Assembly: GCA_944358385.1 (NCBI GenBank)
Contig: CALVQW010000012.1
Span: 1-59,937, forward strand
Length of the DNA stretch: 59,937 nt
Direction: 5' to 3'
Origin: an uncultured Clostridia bacterium
Lineage (GTDB): Bacteria > Bacillota > Clostridia > Christensenellales > CAG-917
Each line of letters opens with the position of its first letter. Positions within the stretch are counted from its first letter, which is position 1. A model generated the notes under the pieces. That model was not told the origin of the DNA. It made no database searches and saw nothing but the letters and a program-made list of their open reading frames with translations. Made by a program: the position numbers and the translations under genes. Positions 50,776 through 59,421 of the stretch are shown one piece after another.

Positions 50776-52515
50776 ATGAATACCATCAGACTGAAAACAC
50801 CTTTCGAGGTCTCGGACACTCCTCTTGCGGAATATCCCCGCCCGCAGTTCGCGCGCGACAGCTACAAGACGCTGAACGGCTGGTGGGACTACGCCATCTA
50901 CAAAGTCAAAGACGGCTTCCCCGGCTGGCAGGGCAAGATCCGCGTCCCCTACTCCCCGGAATGTCTGCTCTCCGGGCTGCCCGAAGGCATCGAGGTCATG
51001 CCCGACGACGAGCTGCGCTACCGCCTCAAATTCACGGTGGAGGAGGACTTCATCAAGGCACACACCTTCCTGCATTTCGATGCGGTGGACTGCTGCGCCA
51101 CCGTCGTCCTCAACGACATCGAGCTTGGCAGCCACGTCGGCGGCTACACCCCATTCGGGTTCGACGTCACGGGCATCGTCAAGGCGGGGACGAACGTCCT
51201 CGAAGTGCTGGTGACCGATCCTTCCGACACCTCCTACCACTCCCGCGGCAAACAGAAGCTCCGCCACGGCGGCATCTGGTACACCCCGCAGTCCGGCATA
51301 TGGCAGAGCGTGTGGATGGAGAGCGTCCCCGCAGCCTACCTCAAAGACATGACTCTCATCCCCGACATCGACCGCGACAAACTCGTCGTCAAGCTGGACA
51401 TGGAGGGCGCGGACAGTGCGGACATCGCCGTCATGGACGGCAACAAGCTGCTCAAAGCCATCAAGGTGAGAGGCAATGTCGCCGAGATAGAACTCGACGG
51501 CTATGAGCTGTGGTCGCCGGAGAATCCCAAACTTTACGACCTTGCGGTCAAGGTGGGCGAGGACGTGGTGCGCTCCTATTTCGGCATGCGCAAGTTCTCC
51601 GTGGTGACCGACCGCAAAGGTTTCAAGCGTCTCGCACTCAACAACAAGCCCTACTTCCACTCCGGCGTGCTGGATCAGGGCTATTGGTCGGACGGGATGC
51701 TCACTCCCCCCTCCAACGCCGCCCTCGAATATGACGTCAAACTCGTGAAGTCGCTGGGGTTCAACATGATCCGCAAACACATCAAGATCGAGCCTCTCAG
51801 GTGGTACTACCACTGCGACAAGGAGGGCGTGCTGGTGTGGCAGGACATGGTGTCCGGCGGCACGAACTACAACTTTGCGGCGATTGGCGTGCTGCCCTTC
51901 GTCGGCATCCACCTCAAAGACAACAAGTATAAGTTCTTCTCCCGCGCGGACGAGGAAGGCAGGAAAGAGTACGTCTCCGAGATGTACGACACCGTCGCCC
52001 GCCTCAAAAACGTGGTCTCCCTCGCCGTCTGGGTGCCCTTCAATGAGGGCTGGGGGCAGTTCGATTCCGTGAAGATCACCGAAATGCTCCGCGCCGCCGA
52101 TCCCACCCGAATCATAGACAGCGTGAGCGGCTGGCACGATCAGGGCAGGGATTCCTCGCAGCTCAAGAGTCTGCACGTTTACTTCAAGCCCATCCGCATC
52201 CCCAATGACGAGAGATGTATAGTGCTTTCCGAGTTCGGCGGCTACTCTCTCCCCACCGAGGGACATATGTTCAGCCCGGACAAACTCTTCGGCTACAAGA
52301 TGTACAAGACGCAGGAGAAATTTGCGGCGGCATTCAAAAAGCTCTACGAAAAGAGCATCATCCCCGCCATAGACAAGGGGCTTTCCGCCGCCGTCTATAC
52401 GCAGGTGAGCGACGTGGAGGAGGAGATCAACGGGCTTGTCACCTACGACAGGCGCATAGTCAAACTCCCCCGCGAAGTGGCAAAAGAGGTCAACTCCAAA
52501 CTCGTCATCAAGTAA
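50776..52515 (+). CDS. Glycoside hydrolase family 2 enzyme
   Basis: 579 residues with the three-part GH2 layout: sugar-binding jelly roll (FLHFDAVDCCATVVLNDIELGSHVGGYTPFGFDVT), Ig-like domain (YELWSPENPKLYDL) and TIM barrel (FNMIRKHIKIEPLRWYYHCDKEGVLVWQDM). The acid/base Glu is in WVPFNEGWGQ and the nucleophile Glu in LSEFGGYS. The specific sugar (beta-galactoside, -glucuronide or -mannoside) cannot be told. It has no signal peptide, so it acts on imported oligosaccharide. Start at 50776 (GGAGG), with an earlier ATG at 50758. Confidence 0.9.
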   Translation: MNTIRLKTPFEVSDTPLAEYPRPQFARDSYKTLNGWWDYAIYKVKDGFPGWQGKIRVPYSPECLLSGLPEGIEVMPDDELRYRLKFTVEEDFIKAHTFLHFDAVDCCATVVLNDIELGSHVGGYTPFGFDVTGIVKAGTNVLEVLVTDPSDTSYHSRGKQKLRHGGIWYTPQSGIWQSVWMESVPAAYLKDMTLIPDIDRDKLVVKLDMEGADSADIAVMDGNKLLKAIKVRGNVAEIELDGYELWSPENPKLYDLAVKVGEDVVRSYFGMRKFSVVTDRKGFKRLALNNKPYFHSGVLDQGYWSDGMLTPPSNAALEYDVKLVKSLGFNMIRKHIKIEPLRWYYHCDKEGVLVWQDMVSGGTNYNFAAIGVLPFVGIHLKDNKYKFFSRADEEGRKEYVSEMYDTVARLKNVVSLAVWVPFNEGWGQFDSVKITEMLRAADPTRIIDSVSGWHDQGRDSSQLKSLHVYFKPIRIPNDERCIVLSEFGGYSLPTEGHMFSPDKLFGYKMYKTQEKFAAAFKKLYEKSIIPAIDKGLSAAVYTQVSDVEEEINGLVTYDRRIVKLPREVAKEVNSKLVIK

Positions 52516-52530
52516 GACTCGGCGCGCGGC

Positions 52531-52660
52531 ACGGAAAGCGACCGTGACGACGGCAACGACGACGGCGCGGAAAGCGACCGCGACGACGGCACGGAAAGCG
52601 ACCGTGACGACGGCACGGAAAGCGATCGCGACAACGGCAACAACGACGGCGCGGCAGCAA
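52531..52660 (+). repeat. 24-bp repeats following the GH2 stop, in frame with it
   Basis: Units like ACGGAAAGCGACCGTGACGA begin at about 52531, 52567, 52591 and 52615. They would encode GTESDRDDG repeats in the same frame as the GH2 gene, immediately after its TAA. No ribosome site or start precedes them. Confidence 0.7.
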
Positions 52661-52711
52661 CAACGACGCAACGCCAAAACGCGGCGCAGCCGCGGCACAT
52701 AGGAATACACA

Positions 52712-53542
52712 ATGAGCAAAGCAGACAAGATCTTCATAGCCACCTGCCGCGACATCATAGACAACGGCGTGTGGGACACCTCCCTCCCCGTCCGTCCCCG
52801 CTGGGCGGACGGCACGCCCGCGCACACCGTAAAGAAGTTCGGTGTGGTCAACCGCTACGACCTTTCGGAGGAATTCCCCGTCATCACCCTGCGCAAGACC
52901 AACTTCAAGGCGGCGGTGGACGAGATACTCTGGATTTGGCAGAAAAAGTCCAACAACGTCCACGACCTAGGCTCCCACATCTGGGACAGCTGGGCGGACG
53001 AGGACGGCTCTATCGGCAAGGCGTACGGCTACCAGCTCGGCGTCAAGCACATCTACAAAGAGGGCGAGTTCGACCAGGTGGACAGGGTGCTTTACGACCT
53101 CAAAAACAACCCCTCCTCGCGCAGGATCATGACCAACATCTACACCTTCCAGGACCTGCACGAGATGAACCTCTACCCTTGCGCCTACTCCATGACCTTC
53201 AACGTGTCGGGGGACAGGCTCAACGCCATCCTCAACCAGCGCAGCCAGGACACCCTCACCGCCAACAATTGGAACGTGGTGCAATATGCGGTTCTGCTGC
53301 ACATGTTCGCGCAGGTGAGCGGGCTTAAAGCGGGGGAACTCGTCCACGTCATCGCGGACGCGCACATCTATGACAGGCACGTCCCCATCGTGGAACGCAT
53401 TTTGCAAAATCCGCAGTTCAATGCTCCGAAATTCAGGATAAACCCCGATATCAAGAATTTTTACGATTTCACGGTGGACGATTTCGAGCTTGAGGACTAC
53501 AAGTACACCCCCCTCGGCGAGAGGGTGGAAGTGGCGGTCTAG
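52712..53542 (+). CDS. thyA: Thymidylate synthase
   Basis: 276 residues. Makes dTMP from dUMP with methylenetetrahydrofolate. The catalytic Cys is in LYPCAYSMTFNV, the dUMP phosphate Arg residues in NPSSRRIMTN and NQRSQDTLTANNWNV, and the folate-binding end in DYKYTPLGERVEVAV. Complete length. The ribosome site is weak (AGGA). Followed by dihydrofolate reductase, which regenerates the folate product. Confidence 0.95.
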   Translation: MSKADKIFIATCRDIIDNGVWDTSLPVRPRWADGTPAHTVKKFGVVNRYDLSEEFPVITLRKTNFKAAVDEILWIWQKKSNNVHDLGSHIWDSWADEDGSIGKAYGYQLGVKHIYKEGEFDQVDRVLYDLKNNPSSRRIMTNIYTFQDLHEMNLYPCAYSMTFNVSGDRLNAILNQRSQDTLTANNWNVVQYAVLLHMFAQVSGLKAGELVHVIADAHIYDRHVPIVERILQNPQFNAPKFRINPDIKNFYDFTVDDFELEDYKYTPLGERVEVAV

Positions 53543-53678
53543 CGGGGGAATTATTCCCCCACGCCCCCTAAACTACGGCTGTACTCCATGCACGACTTCT
53601 TACTCATAACAAGCAACGCGTGCCGCACAGCAATAATCGGTCGTGCACCGGCGCAAAGCAATCGACAGGAGAAAGCGG

Positions 53679-54203
53679 ATGAAATCAATCGTTGCGGTAG
53701 ACGAAAAATGGGGCATCGGGAAAAATAACGGTCTGCTCTTTGACATCAAAGCGGATATGCGCCACTTTGTGGAGCACACGCGGGGAAAGATCGTCGTCAT
53801 GGGCGCTAACACCCTGCTCTCCCTGCCCGGCGGCATGCCCCTCAAAAACCGCATCAACATCGTCCTAAACCCGGAGGGCAGCGACGCGGACGCGGAGGAG
53901 AAGGGCTACATTCTCGTACGCTCACTCGATGAGGTGCTGCACACCGTCGCGTGCTACGACTCCGACAACGTCTATGTCATCGGTGGCGCGATGATGTACC
54001 GCACTCTTCTGCCCTACTGCGAGGAAGCCGTGGTCACCAAAGTGCGCGCGGACGGCGGCGCGCAGGTCTTTTACGAAAACCTCGACCTGCTCCCCGAATG
54101 GGAACTTGCCGAAGAGTCCGCCCCCGTCTCGGACAGCGGCTACACCATGACCTTCTGCACCTACCGCAACCGCTCCCCTCTCCCGCTTAACGGCGGTTTT
54201 TGA
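53679..54203 (+). CDS. folA: Dihydrofolate reductase
   Basis: 174 residues: SIVAVDEKWGIGKNNGLLFDIKADMRHF carries the substrate loop and active acid (Asp of FDIKADM), VVMGANTLLSLPGG the NADPH region and VYVIGGAMMYRTLL the adenine-binding GG. Reduces dihydrofolate with NADPH after ThyA. AGGAG precedes 53679. Confidence 0.93.
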   Translation: MKSIVAVDEKWGIGKNNGLLFDIKADMRHFVEHTRGKIVVMGANTLLSLPGGMPLKNRINIVLNPEGSDADAEEKGYILVRSLDEVLHTVACYDSDNVYVIGGAMMYRTLLPYCEEAVVTKVRADGGAQVFYENLDLLPEWELAEESAPVSDSGYTMTFCTYRNRSPLPLNGGF

Positions 54204-54387
54204 TCCCGATACACCGCGAATTTCGTCCTTTACCCGCCCTGTTCGGATAACCGTACAAAAACGAAACGGCATTGACAGGCATGTTTTGTCATGCTAACAT
54301 AAACTTGTGTCAAGGGATCGGCGCGTTGATGTCCGCATGATCCCGCTCCGGCATAGTAAGCATGAAGCATACGACACGGTGACATCT

Positions 54388-54930
54388 ATGGACGAGAAGT
54401 TCGACTCTGAATACACGGCAGACAGGTCCGCGGATGCGGGCGACACCCCGGGCAGTTTCCTCCCACAGGACGGCGCGCCGCAAGGCGACGCACCGCAGGA
54501 CAACGCCCTGCCCGAAAATGTGCGGCAAGCTCTCCCGCCCAACCTTGCCTTGGGCTGCTCCGCCGTGATCTTTGTGATCTGCCTGATGGTATTCATCATC
54601 TCGCAATTTTCTCTCTCATCCGTGACTAAGTTCGACGAAAGCGATTATGCGGCGTATATTTACTTTGACGACACCGCGACTACCGTCATCGGCGACGACA
54701 ATTCGTACGCATCCTTCTGCATTTATTCCAAGATCGACACCCCGATCGTGATCGAAGCACAGTTCGTGCTGGAAGCAAAAACCGCGCTGTACAACATCAC
54801 GGTCAACGTTGACGACGTAATATATCCCGGCGAACCGCTCGTGGTGCGGGAAGATTATTGGAATTTCTCGCCGACGATGGGCGGCATGGAATTCTCAGTC
54901 AGACTGATCTCATTGAACGGGAGGGCATGA
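54388..54930 (+). CDS. Single-pass membrane protein
   Basis: 180 residues. A 50-residue acidic, Pro/Gln-rich cytoplasmic start, one membrane helix (LGCSAVIFVICLMVFIISQF) and an extracellular beta domain of about 110 residues. No recognised family. The start at 54388 has GGTGAC ahead; ATG at 54337 is the alternative. It overlaps the next membrane-protein gene by four bases. Confidence 0.65.
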   Translation: MDEKFDSEYTADRSADAGDTPGSFLPQDGAPQGDAPQDNALPENVRQALPPNLALGCSAVIFVICLMVFIISQFSLSSVTKFDESDYAAYIYFDDTATTVIGDDNSYASFCIYSKIDTPIVIEAQFVLEAKTALYNITVNVDDVIYPGEPLVVREDYWNFSPTMGGMEFSVRLISLNGRA

Positions 54931-55271
54931 TGAACTCAAAAGCAGCCGATAACCTCAAAATGGTGCTTTCCTTCCTCCTGTTGGCGGGAGCTTTCATCCT
55001 GACCGCCCTGCTCGTCGTGAATAACATGGGAAGCGGCAAAGCGATCGTCACGGCGGAAGTGTGCTTGGGCGTATTTTATGCCATCTTTGCCGCCATAGTC
55101 TCCTTCCACCGCTATGTCATGGCATTCATGTACAATTACATACTGCATCTCTACTACGAAAAGCCGCGCGGCATCGTCCCGCGCAGAGGATACGCCCGCT
55201 TCATGGGCATATCCGCCTTCCTCCCCGTCATCCTCATCCTGATCGCCAACACAGTCCTAGCATTCTCCTGA
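54927..55271 (+). CDS. Small polytopic membrane protein
   Basis: 114 residues, three predicted helices: MVLSFLLLAGAFILTALLVV, TAEVCLGVFYAIFAAIVSF and MGISAFLPVILILIANTVLAF. GGGAGGG precedes the ATGATG start that overlaps the upstream stop. Probably a complex partner of the preceding protein. Function unknown. Confidence 0.7.
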   Translation: MMNSKAADNLKMVLSFLLLAGAFILTALLVVNNMGSGKAIVTAEVCLGVFYAIFAAIVSFHRYVMAFMYNYILHLYYEKPRGIVPRRGYARFMGISAFLPVILILIANTVLAFS

Positions 55272-55363
55272 CCACCCGCCCCCCTTACGAGGGTGTTACA
55301 CCCTCGCGCTCCCTGTAGGGGGTATTATGCCCCCACACCCCCGCACTATTGCCTCATTTTACA

Positions 55364-55437
55364 ATCCGGGACGCTTTCTTTACAATTGGGGACGGTTCTT
55401 TTTTGTAAAGTTTATTAAAATCCGCACCACTAAACTA
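55364..55437. repeat. REP-like element, short copy
   Basis: TTTACAATCCGGGACGCTTT and TTTACAATTGGGGACGGTTC follow each other, then TTTTTTGTAAAG closes a TTTACAA/TTGTAAA inverted repeat. Same GGGACGG family as 1903-2001. Confidence 0.65.
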
Positions 55438-55904
55438 TTAAAAACAGCGGCTTATTTCAGCCGCTGCAACTCCACTCTTACATGAGCGGGGGCGTTTGAT
55501 AGACCACGCTAATTGAATAGCGAACAGTTTCCTATCACTTGCATTTTGAGTGTAGTGCAATGTCCGGGAAAAGTCAAATAAACGATTAGGAACTGAGTTT
55601 GCGTTAAAATGCCTCCAATGGGTTTTCATTGTACACGGACAACACTCGCTCGGAGTGCATATGAAGTCACATAAAACTTTTCTGCGCCTGTTTTGTCAAG
55701 GAATTGCGCCGAAAAATTTTGCTTGCAACGCAGGCAAAATTTTTCGTGCCCTTGACAACGACGACAAATCAAAATCAATACACACGCGGAGCGGCACATC
55801 GCTCCGCGCCTTAATTACAAACCACTCGCTCAAATGATACGTCATGTTCGGGGACGCTCGCTCTGAGTGTACGTCGTGTTCGGGGACGCGCTCTCGGAGG
55901 GTGC
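55438..55904. other. Non-coding stretch with hairpins
   Basis: CAGCGGCT/AGCCGCTG stem at 55445-55466 is followed on the minus strand by TTTTTAAT, an orphan terminator. A larger inverted repeat at 55695-55756 has arms GTCAAGG.. and CGAAAAATTTTGC with complements. No gene supported. Confidence 0.55.
55695..55756. repeat. 62-bp inverted repeat
   Basis: Outer GTCAAGG/CCTTGAC and inner CGAAAAATTTTGC/GCAAAATTTTTCG arms around an 11-base loop. Confidence 0.75.
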
Positions 55905-56320
55905 GTCGTACTCGGAGAGTGTAAAATAAGCCGACGTCCTCTGACAGGCTAGTTAGAAACCCCCTCCTTCCCTTCGGGCTTTCCTCCCCCGTGCCGATTG
56001 GAGTCCACTCCTCGCATCTTGCGGGACTAACCGTACATCTCTGCAAAATTTTATTTCTCGCACTCACATAACTAAGCGGATGACTGCACTCACTGATAAC
56101 CCGGCACGGGAGGAGGAATTCGGCACTCGGGCACAAGTTCTACCCCTACTTAGTTGTACGTTAGCCCTCGGCACTCAGATAGTCGCCGCCCTGCGGCTCC
56201 GGTTCCGTCTCCGAAAAAGAAACGTCGTGTTCAGGCGCGCACGCTCAAAGTGTGCGTTAGATCGTCTCCGAAAGAGAGACGTCGTGCTCAAATACGCTTC
56301 GAATAAGTGTACGTCACTAG
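55905..56320. repeat. Dispersed ~400-bp non-coding repeat, copy C
   Basis: Near-identical to copy A (38757-38957) from GTACTCGGAGAGTGTAAAAT to CCCGGCACGGG, then similar through TACTTAGTTGTACG and TCCGTCTCCGAAA. It lacks the two TGGACCTT-like units of copy A. Confidence 0.8.
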
Positions 56321-56324
56321 TGTC

Positions 56325-56482
56325 CCTCACCCACCCGCCCAATGGGGAACGCATTGGGACAAAAGGGGACGGGGTAAAGCAGGGGACCCGCCTACGGCGG
56401 GGTTTGGGTGCGCAAATGTCTAATGCGGGACACGTTTTGTCCCTCATTGGACATTTTTGCCCCGTCCCCGTTGTCCCGGAAT
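56325..56482. repeat. REP-like element, long copy
   Basis: GGGACAAAAGGGGACGGGG (near 56358) faces GCCCCGTCCCCGTTGTCCC (near 56460). Further GGGACACGTTTTGTCCC and CCGCCTACGGCGG stems lie inside. Family member of 1903-2001. Confidence 0.7.
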
Positions 56483-56523
56483 TACACGCGAACTCAACCA
56501 ACGCACGCACAAACGCCCGTTCA

Positions 56524-56773
56524 CTGACGGTGTCATTTGGATGAGATGCGCGAAAAAGCCCCACTATCGGGGTCCCCGCAAAGCGGCGCAGCAAGCGAGC
56601 ACGCTTTGCGGGGAAAAGGAGCAATCGCGCGCAAGCAAACGGAAAGCCGCTCTTTCAAGCGGCTTTCTTGCAGTTTAGCGCGAATTGCGACGCCGGAGCG
56701 TACTTTCTCGTACGTGACCGCATTGCGGAAGGGGCTTTGACAAAGCAGGTCGCCGAATGACGCCGTCGGTCAG
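56524..56773 (-). repeat. Inverted-repeat element abutting a stop codon, copy 2
   Basis: Arms CTGACGGTGTCATTTGG (56524) and CCGAATGACGCCGTCGGTCAG (56753-56773) are imperfect. Internally on the minus strand GTCAAAGCCCCTTCCG and CACGTACG..GTACGCTCCG match the element at 39688. Extra stems TCCCCGCAAAGCG/CGCTTTGCGGGGA and AAAGCCGCT/AGCGGCTTT. The right end holds the TGA stop (56770-56772) of the oxidoreductase gene. Confidence 0.75.
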
Positions 56774-57297
56774 AACAGCTCATACCCAGCTTCAAAGCAA
56801 GCCTGATTGGAAGGAATGAACTGCGGCTTTGCCGCAAACACTTTGGCGATGGTGTTCATCATGACGTCTTTGGGGAAAACGCCTGAGAGCTTGATGTACG
56901 CGCCGAGGATGACGAGGTTGGACGCCTTGTCGTTGCCCACTTCGTGCGCGATCCTGTTCGCCTCCACGTAGTAGACCTTGACGTCGTCGCGGTCGCACTT
57001 CTCGGAGATGAGAGAGCTGTTTATGATGACTAAACCGCCCTTTTTGACCTTATCCTGGAATTTGAACAGGCTAGGGGTGTTCATTGCGATGAGGCAATCC
57101 GGCACGGCGATGATGGGGGACGCCACTTCCTTCTCGTCGATGACGACGGAGCAGTTTGCGGTGCCTCCGCGCATTTCGGGACCGTAGGAAGGCAACCAGG
57201 TCGCCGCCATATTCTCGTACATCGCGGCATAGGCGAGCATCTGCCCGAGGGAAAGCACGCCTTGTCCGCCGAAACCTGCGACTATGACTTTTTCCAT
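56770..57297 (-). CDS. 2-oxoacid:ferredoxin oxidoreductase, gamma subunit
   Basis: 175 residues: VIVAGFGGQGVLSLGQML opens the gamma domain, followed by WLPSYGPEMRGGTANCSVVI, the family signature. It helps bind CoA and completes the complex that oxidatively decarboxylates 2-oxoglutarate or branched-chain 2-oxoacids to acyl-CoA with reduced ferredoxin. The stop/start overlap with the beta gene indicates one operon. Kor versus Vor specificity is not decided. Confidence 0.92.
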   Translation of the reverse strand: MEKVIVAGFGGQGVLSLGQMLAYAAMYENMAATWLPSYGPEMRGGTANCSVVIDEKEVASPIIAVPDCLIAMNTPSLFKFQDKVKKGGLVIINSSLISEKCDRDDVKVYYVEANRIAHEVGNDKASNLVILGAYIKLSGVFPKDVMMNTIAKVFAAKPQFIPSNQACFEAGYELF

Positions 57298-58034
57298 TAC
57301 TCTACCTCCTTGAACACACCCAGAGGATACTGCGCCGTCATCTCGTTCTTGACAAAGTCAAGAGCCTTGACGGGGGACATATGCCAGTTGGTGGGGCAGG
57401 TGGAAAGCAGCTCCACAAAGGAGAAGCCTTTGCCTTCCATCTGATTTTTGAACGCTTGCAGGATCGCCTTCTTCGCCTTCCTGATGTTGGGCACGTCGGC
57501 GAGGGAGCAGCGCGCGATATAGCTGGGACCGTCCAGCGTCGCCAACATCTCGCTCATGCGGATGGGGTTGCCGTTCACCTTGGCGTCACGGCCCGCGGGG
57601 CAGGTGGTCGCCTTCTGACCGAGCAGCGTGGTGGGAGCCATCTGACCGCCCGTCATGCCGTAGATCGCATTGTTGATGAAGATGACGGTGATGTTCATCC
57701 CGCGTGCTGCGGCGTGGACGATCTCCGCCATACCGATGGACGCGAGGTCACCGTCGCCCTGATAGGCAAAGACGATGTTGTCGGGGTTGGTGAGCTTGAT
57801 GCCCGTTGCGACGGCGGGTGCTCTGCCGTGCGCCGCTTCCTGCATATCGCAGTTGAAATATTTGTACGCAAACACCGCGCAGCCGACGGGTGCGATGCCC
57901 ACCACTCTGCCTTTGAGGCCGAGTTCCTCTATCGCTTCGGCGACGAGTCTGTGGGCGATGCCGTGGGTGCAGCCGGGGCAATAATGCAACGGCGTGTCGG
58001 TGAGCATTTCCGTTTTCTTGAATACGACTGCCAT
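57297..58034 (-). CDS. 2-oxoacid:ferredoxin oxidoreductase, beta (TPP-binding) subunit
   Basis: 245 residues. HYCPGCTHGIAHRL supplies a cluster Cys pair, YQGDGDLASIGMAEIVHAA with INNAIYGMTGGQMAPTT is the TPP/Mg motif (GDG...NN). C-terminal FVELLSTCPTNW is typical for Kor/Vor beta. The enzyme's thiamine chemistry happens here. Two bases follow the alpha stop. Confidence 0.94.
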   Translation of the reverse strand: MAVVFKKTEMLTDTPLHYCPGCTHGIAHRLVAEAIEELGLKGRVVGIAPVGCAVFAYKYFNCDMQEAAHGRAPAVATGIKLTNPDNIVFAYQGDGDLASIGMAEIVHAAARGMNITVIFINNAIYGMTGGQMAPTTLLGQKATTCPAGRDAKVNGNPIRMSEMLATLDGPSYIARCSLADVPNIRKAKKAILQAFKNQMEGKGFSFVELLSTCPTNWHMSPVKALDFVKNEMTAQYPLGVFKEVE

Positions 58035-58035
58035 A

Positions 58036-59097
58036 TTACGCCTCCTTCATGACGAACTCCACGATGTCCTCGGGAGCCATGACGTTGCCGCCCGTGCGGT
58101 TGAAGAACTTGACGGGTTTCCTGCCTTCGACGACGAGTTTGACGTCCTCGACGTACTGTCCCATGGAAAGTTCCACGGCGACGAACTCTTTGACGGAAGG
58201 TGCGGCGGCAAGTTTGTCGAGCGCGTCCTTGGGGAAGGGATAGAGGGTGACGGGACGGAACAGCCCCGCCTTCACGCCCTTGGCGCGCAGGAGGTCCACC
58301 GCACTCTTGGCTATCCTCGCCACGGTGCCGTAAGCGGTGATGATCACCTCGGCGTCATCGGTGAGATAGTCCTCGAACATGGTCTCATTTGCGCACATAT
58401 CGTCGTACACTTTCTGCAGCTTGTGGTTCATATCCTCAAGCTCGTCGGGGACGATGTAGAGGGAGTTGATGATGCGTCTGGTCTTGCCGAAGCCTTCTCC
58501 CGTAGTCGCCCAAGGCTTCTTGGGGAAGGTGGCGGGATCCTTCATCTCGGGCAGCGTGACCGCCTCCATGATCTGCCCCAGCATGCCGTCGCCGAGGATC
58601 ATGACGGGCAGACGGTATCTCTCCGCCTTGTCGAACGCGTCATAGACGAGATCCACGCACTCCTGCACGGAGCAGGGACCGTACACCAACATCCTGTAAT
58701 CGCCGTGTCCGCCGCCCTTCACCGCCTGGAAATAGTCTCCCTGCGCGGGTTGGATGCCGCCGAGACCGGGACCGGAACGCACCATATTGATGATGACGCA
58801 GGGAAGCTCCGCGCCGCAGATGTAGGAAATGCCCTCCTGTTTCAGGCTGACGCCGGGGCTTGAAGAGCTGGTCATCGCCCTGCCGCCCGCACCCGCGGAA
58901 CCGTACACCATGTTGATGGCAGCGATCTCGCTCTCCGCCTGGATGAAGTGACCGCCCACTTGCGGGAGACGCCAGCTCATATATTCCGGGATCTCGTTCT
59001 GGGGGGTGATGGGATAGCCGGCATAGAAACGACAGCCGCCGCGGATGGCGGCTTCGGCGATTGCTTCGTTACCTTTCATCAGTTTTCTTTCTGCCAT
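58036..59097 (-). CDS. 2-oxoacid:ferredoxin oxidoreductase, alpha subunit
   Basis: 353 residues from MAERKLMKGNEAIAEAAIRGGCRFYAGYPITPQNEIPEYM, the pyrimidine-binding domain, then SSSSPGVSLKQEGISYICGAELP and the transketolase C-like domain II (IITAYGTVARIAKSAVDLL). Start at 59097, three bases after the ferredoxin stop. AGAAG ribosome site. Confidence 0.94.
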   Translation of the reverse strand: MAERKLMKGNEAIAEAAIRGGCRFYAGYPITPQNEIPEYMSWRLPQVGGHFIQAESEIAAINMVYGSAGAGGRAMTSSSSPGVSLKQEGISYICGAELPCVIINMVRSGPGLGGIQPAQGDYFQAVKGGGHGDYRMLVYGPCSVQECVDLVYDAFDKAERYRLPVMILGDGMLGQIMEAVTLPEMKDPATFPKKPWATTGEGFGKTRRIINSLYIVPDELEDMNHKLQKVYDDMCANETMFEDYLTDDAEVIITAYGTVARIAKSAVDLLRAKGVKAGLFRPVTLYPFPKDALDKLAAAPSVKEFVAVELSMGQYVEDVKLVVEGRKPVKFFNRTGGNVMAPEDIVEFVMKEA

Positions 59098-59099
59098 AA

Positions 59100-59306
59100 C
59101 TACTTCTCCACCGTGATCACGCAGTCGGGACACATCGTCGCGCAGAAGGCGCAGGCGATGCACTGCTCGGGAGCTATCTCCTCAACGACGAAATAGCCCT
59201 GATTGTTGCTTACCGTTTGCGACACGCGCAGTATCTTCTTGGGACACGCGGTGACGCAGAGGCCGCAGCCTTTGCAAGCCTCTTTGTTGATAGTGAGCTT
59301 TGCCAT
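59100..59306 (-). CDS. 2-oxoacid:ferredoxin oxidoreductase, ferredoxin-like delta subunit
   Basis: 68 residues with two CxxCxxCxxxC motifs (CKGCGLCVTACP and CIACAFCATMCP) for two [4Fe-4S] clusters. Passes electrons from the TPP subunit to free ferredoxin. First gene of the operon (order delta-alpha-beta-gamma); GAGGTAAT precedes it. Confidence 0.94.
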   Translation of the reverse strand: MAKLTINKEACKGCGLCVTACPKKILRVSQTVSNNQGYFVVEEIAPEQCIACAFCATMCPDCVITVEK

Positions 59307-59365
59307 GATTACCTCTTTCTCTCCCCCGCGGGACCGGCTTTCCTGCGGGTAGTTCGGATATTATA

Positions 59366-59395
59366 TTTAGTGCACCGTTCCCGGTGCACTAAAAG
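59366..59395 (-). terminator. Terminator-like stem after the NYN gene
   Basis: TTAGTGCACCG/CGGTGCACTAA stem with a 4-base loop. The minus-strand U-run is short, so strength is moderate. Confidence 0.6.
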
Positions 59396-59421
59396 TCGTT
59401 TTTAGACAGCGCATCGGCGGC

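Noticed and set aside
55438..55629. 63-residue minus-strand frame next to a terminator stem
   Set aside because: No ribosome site and no recognisable fold; it lies in a repeat-rich stretch. Kept only as non-coding.
55696..56136. 146-residue minus-strand frame across repeat copy C
   Set aside because: The frame is not kept in copies A and B, so the sequence is not under coding constraint.
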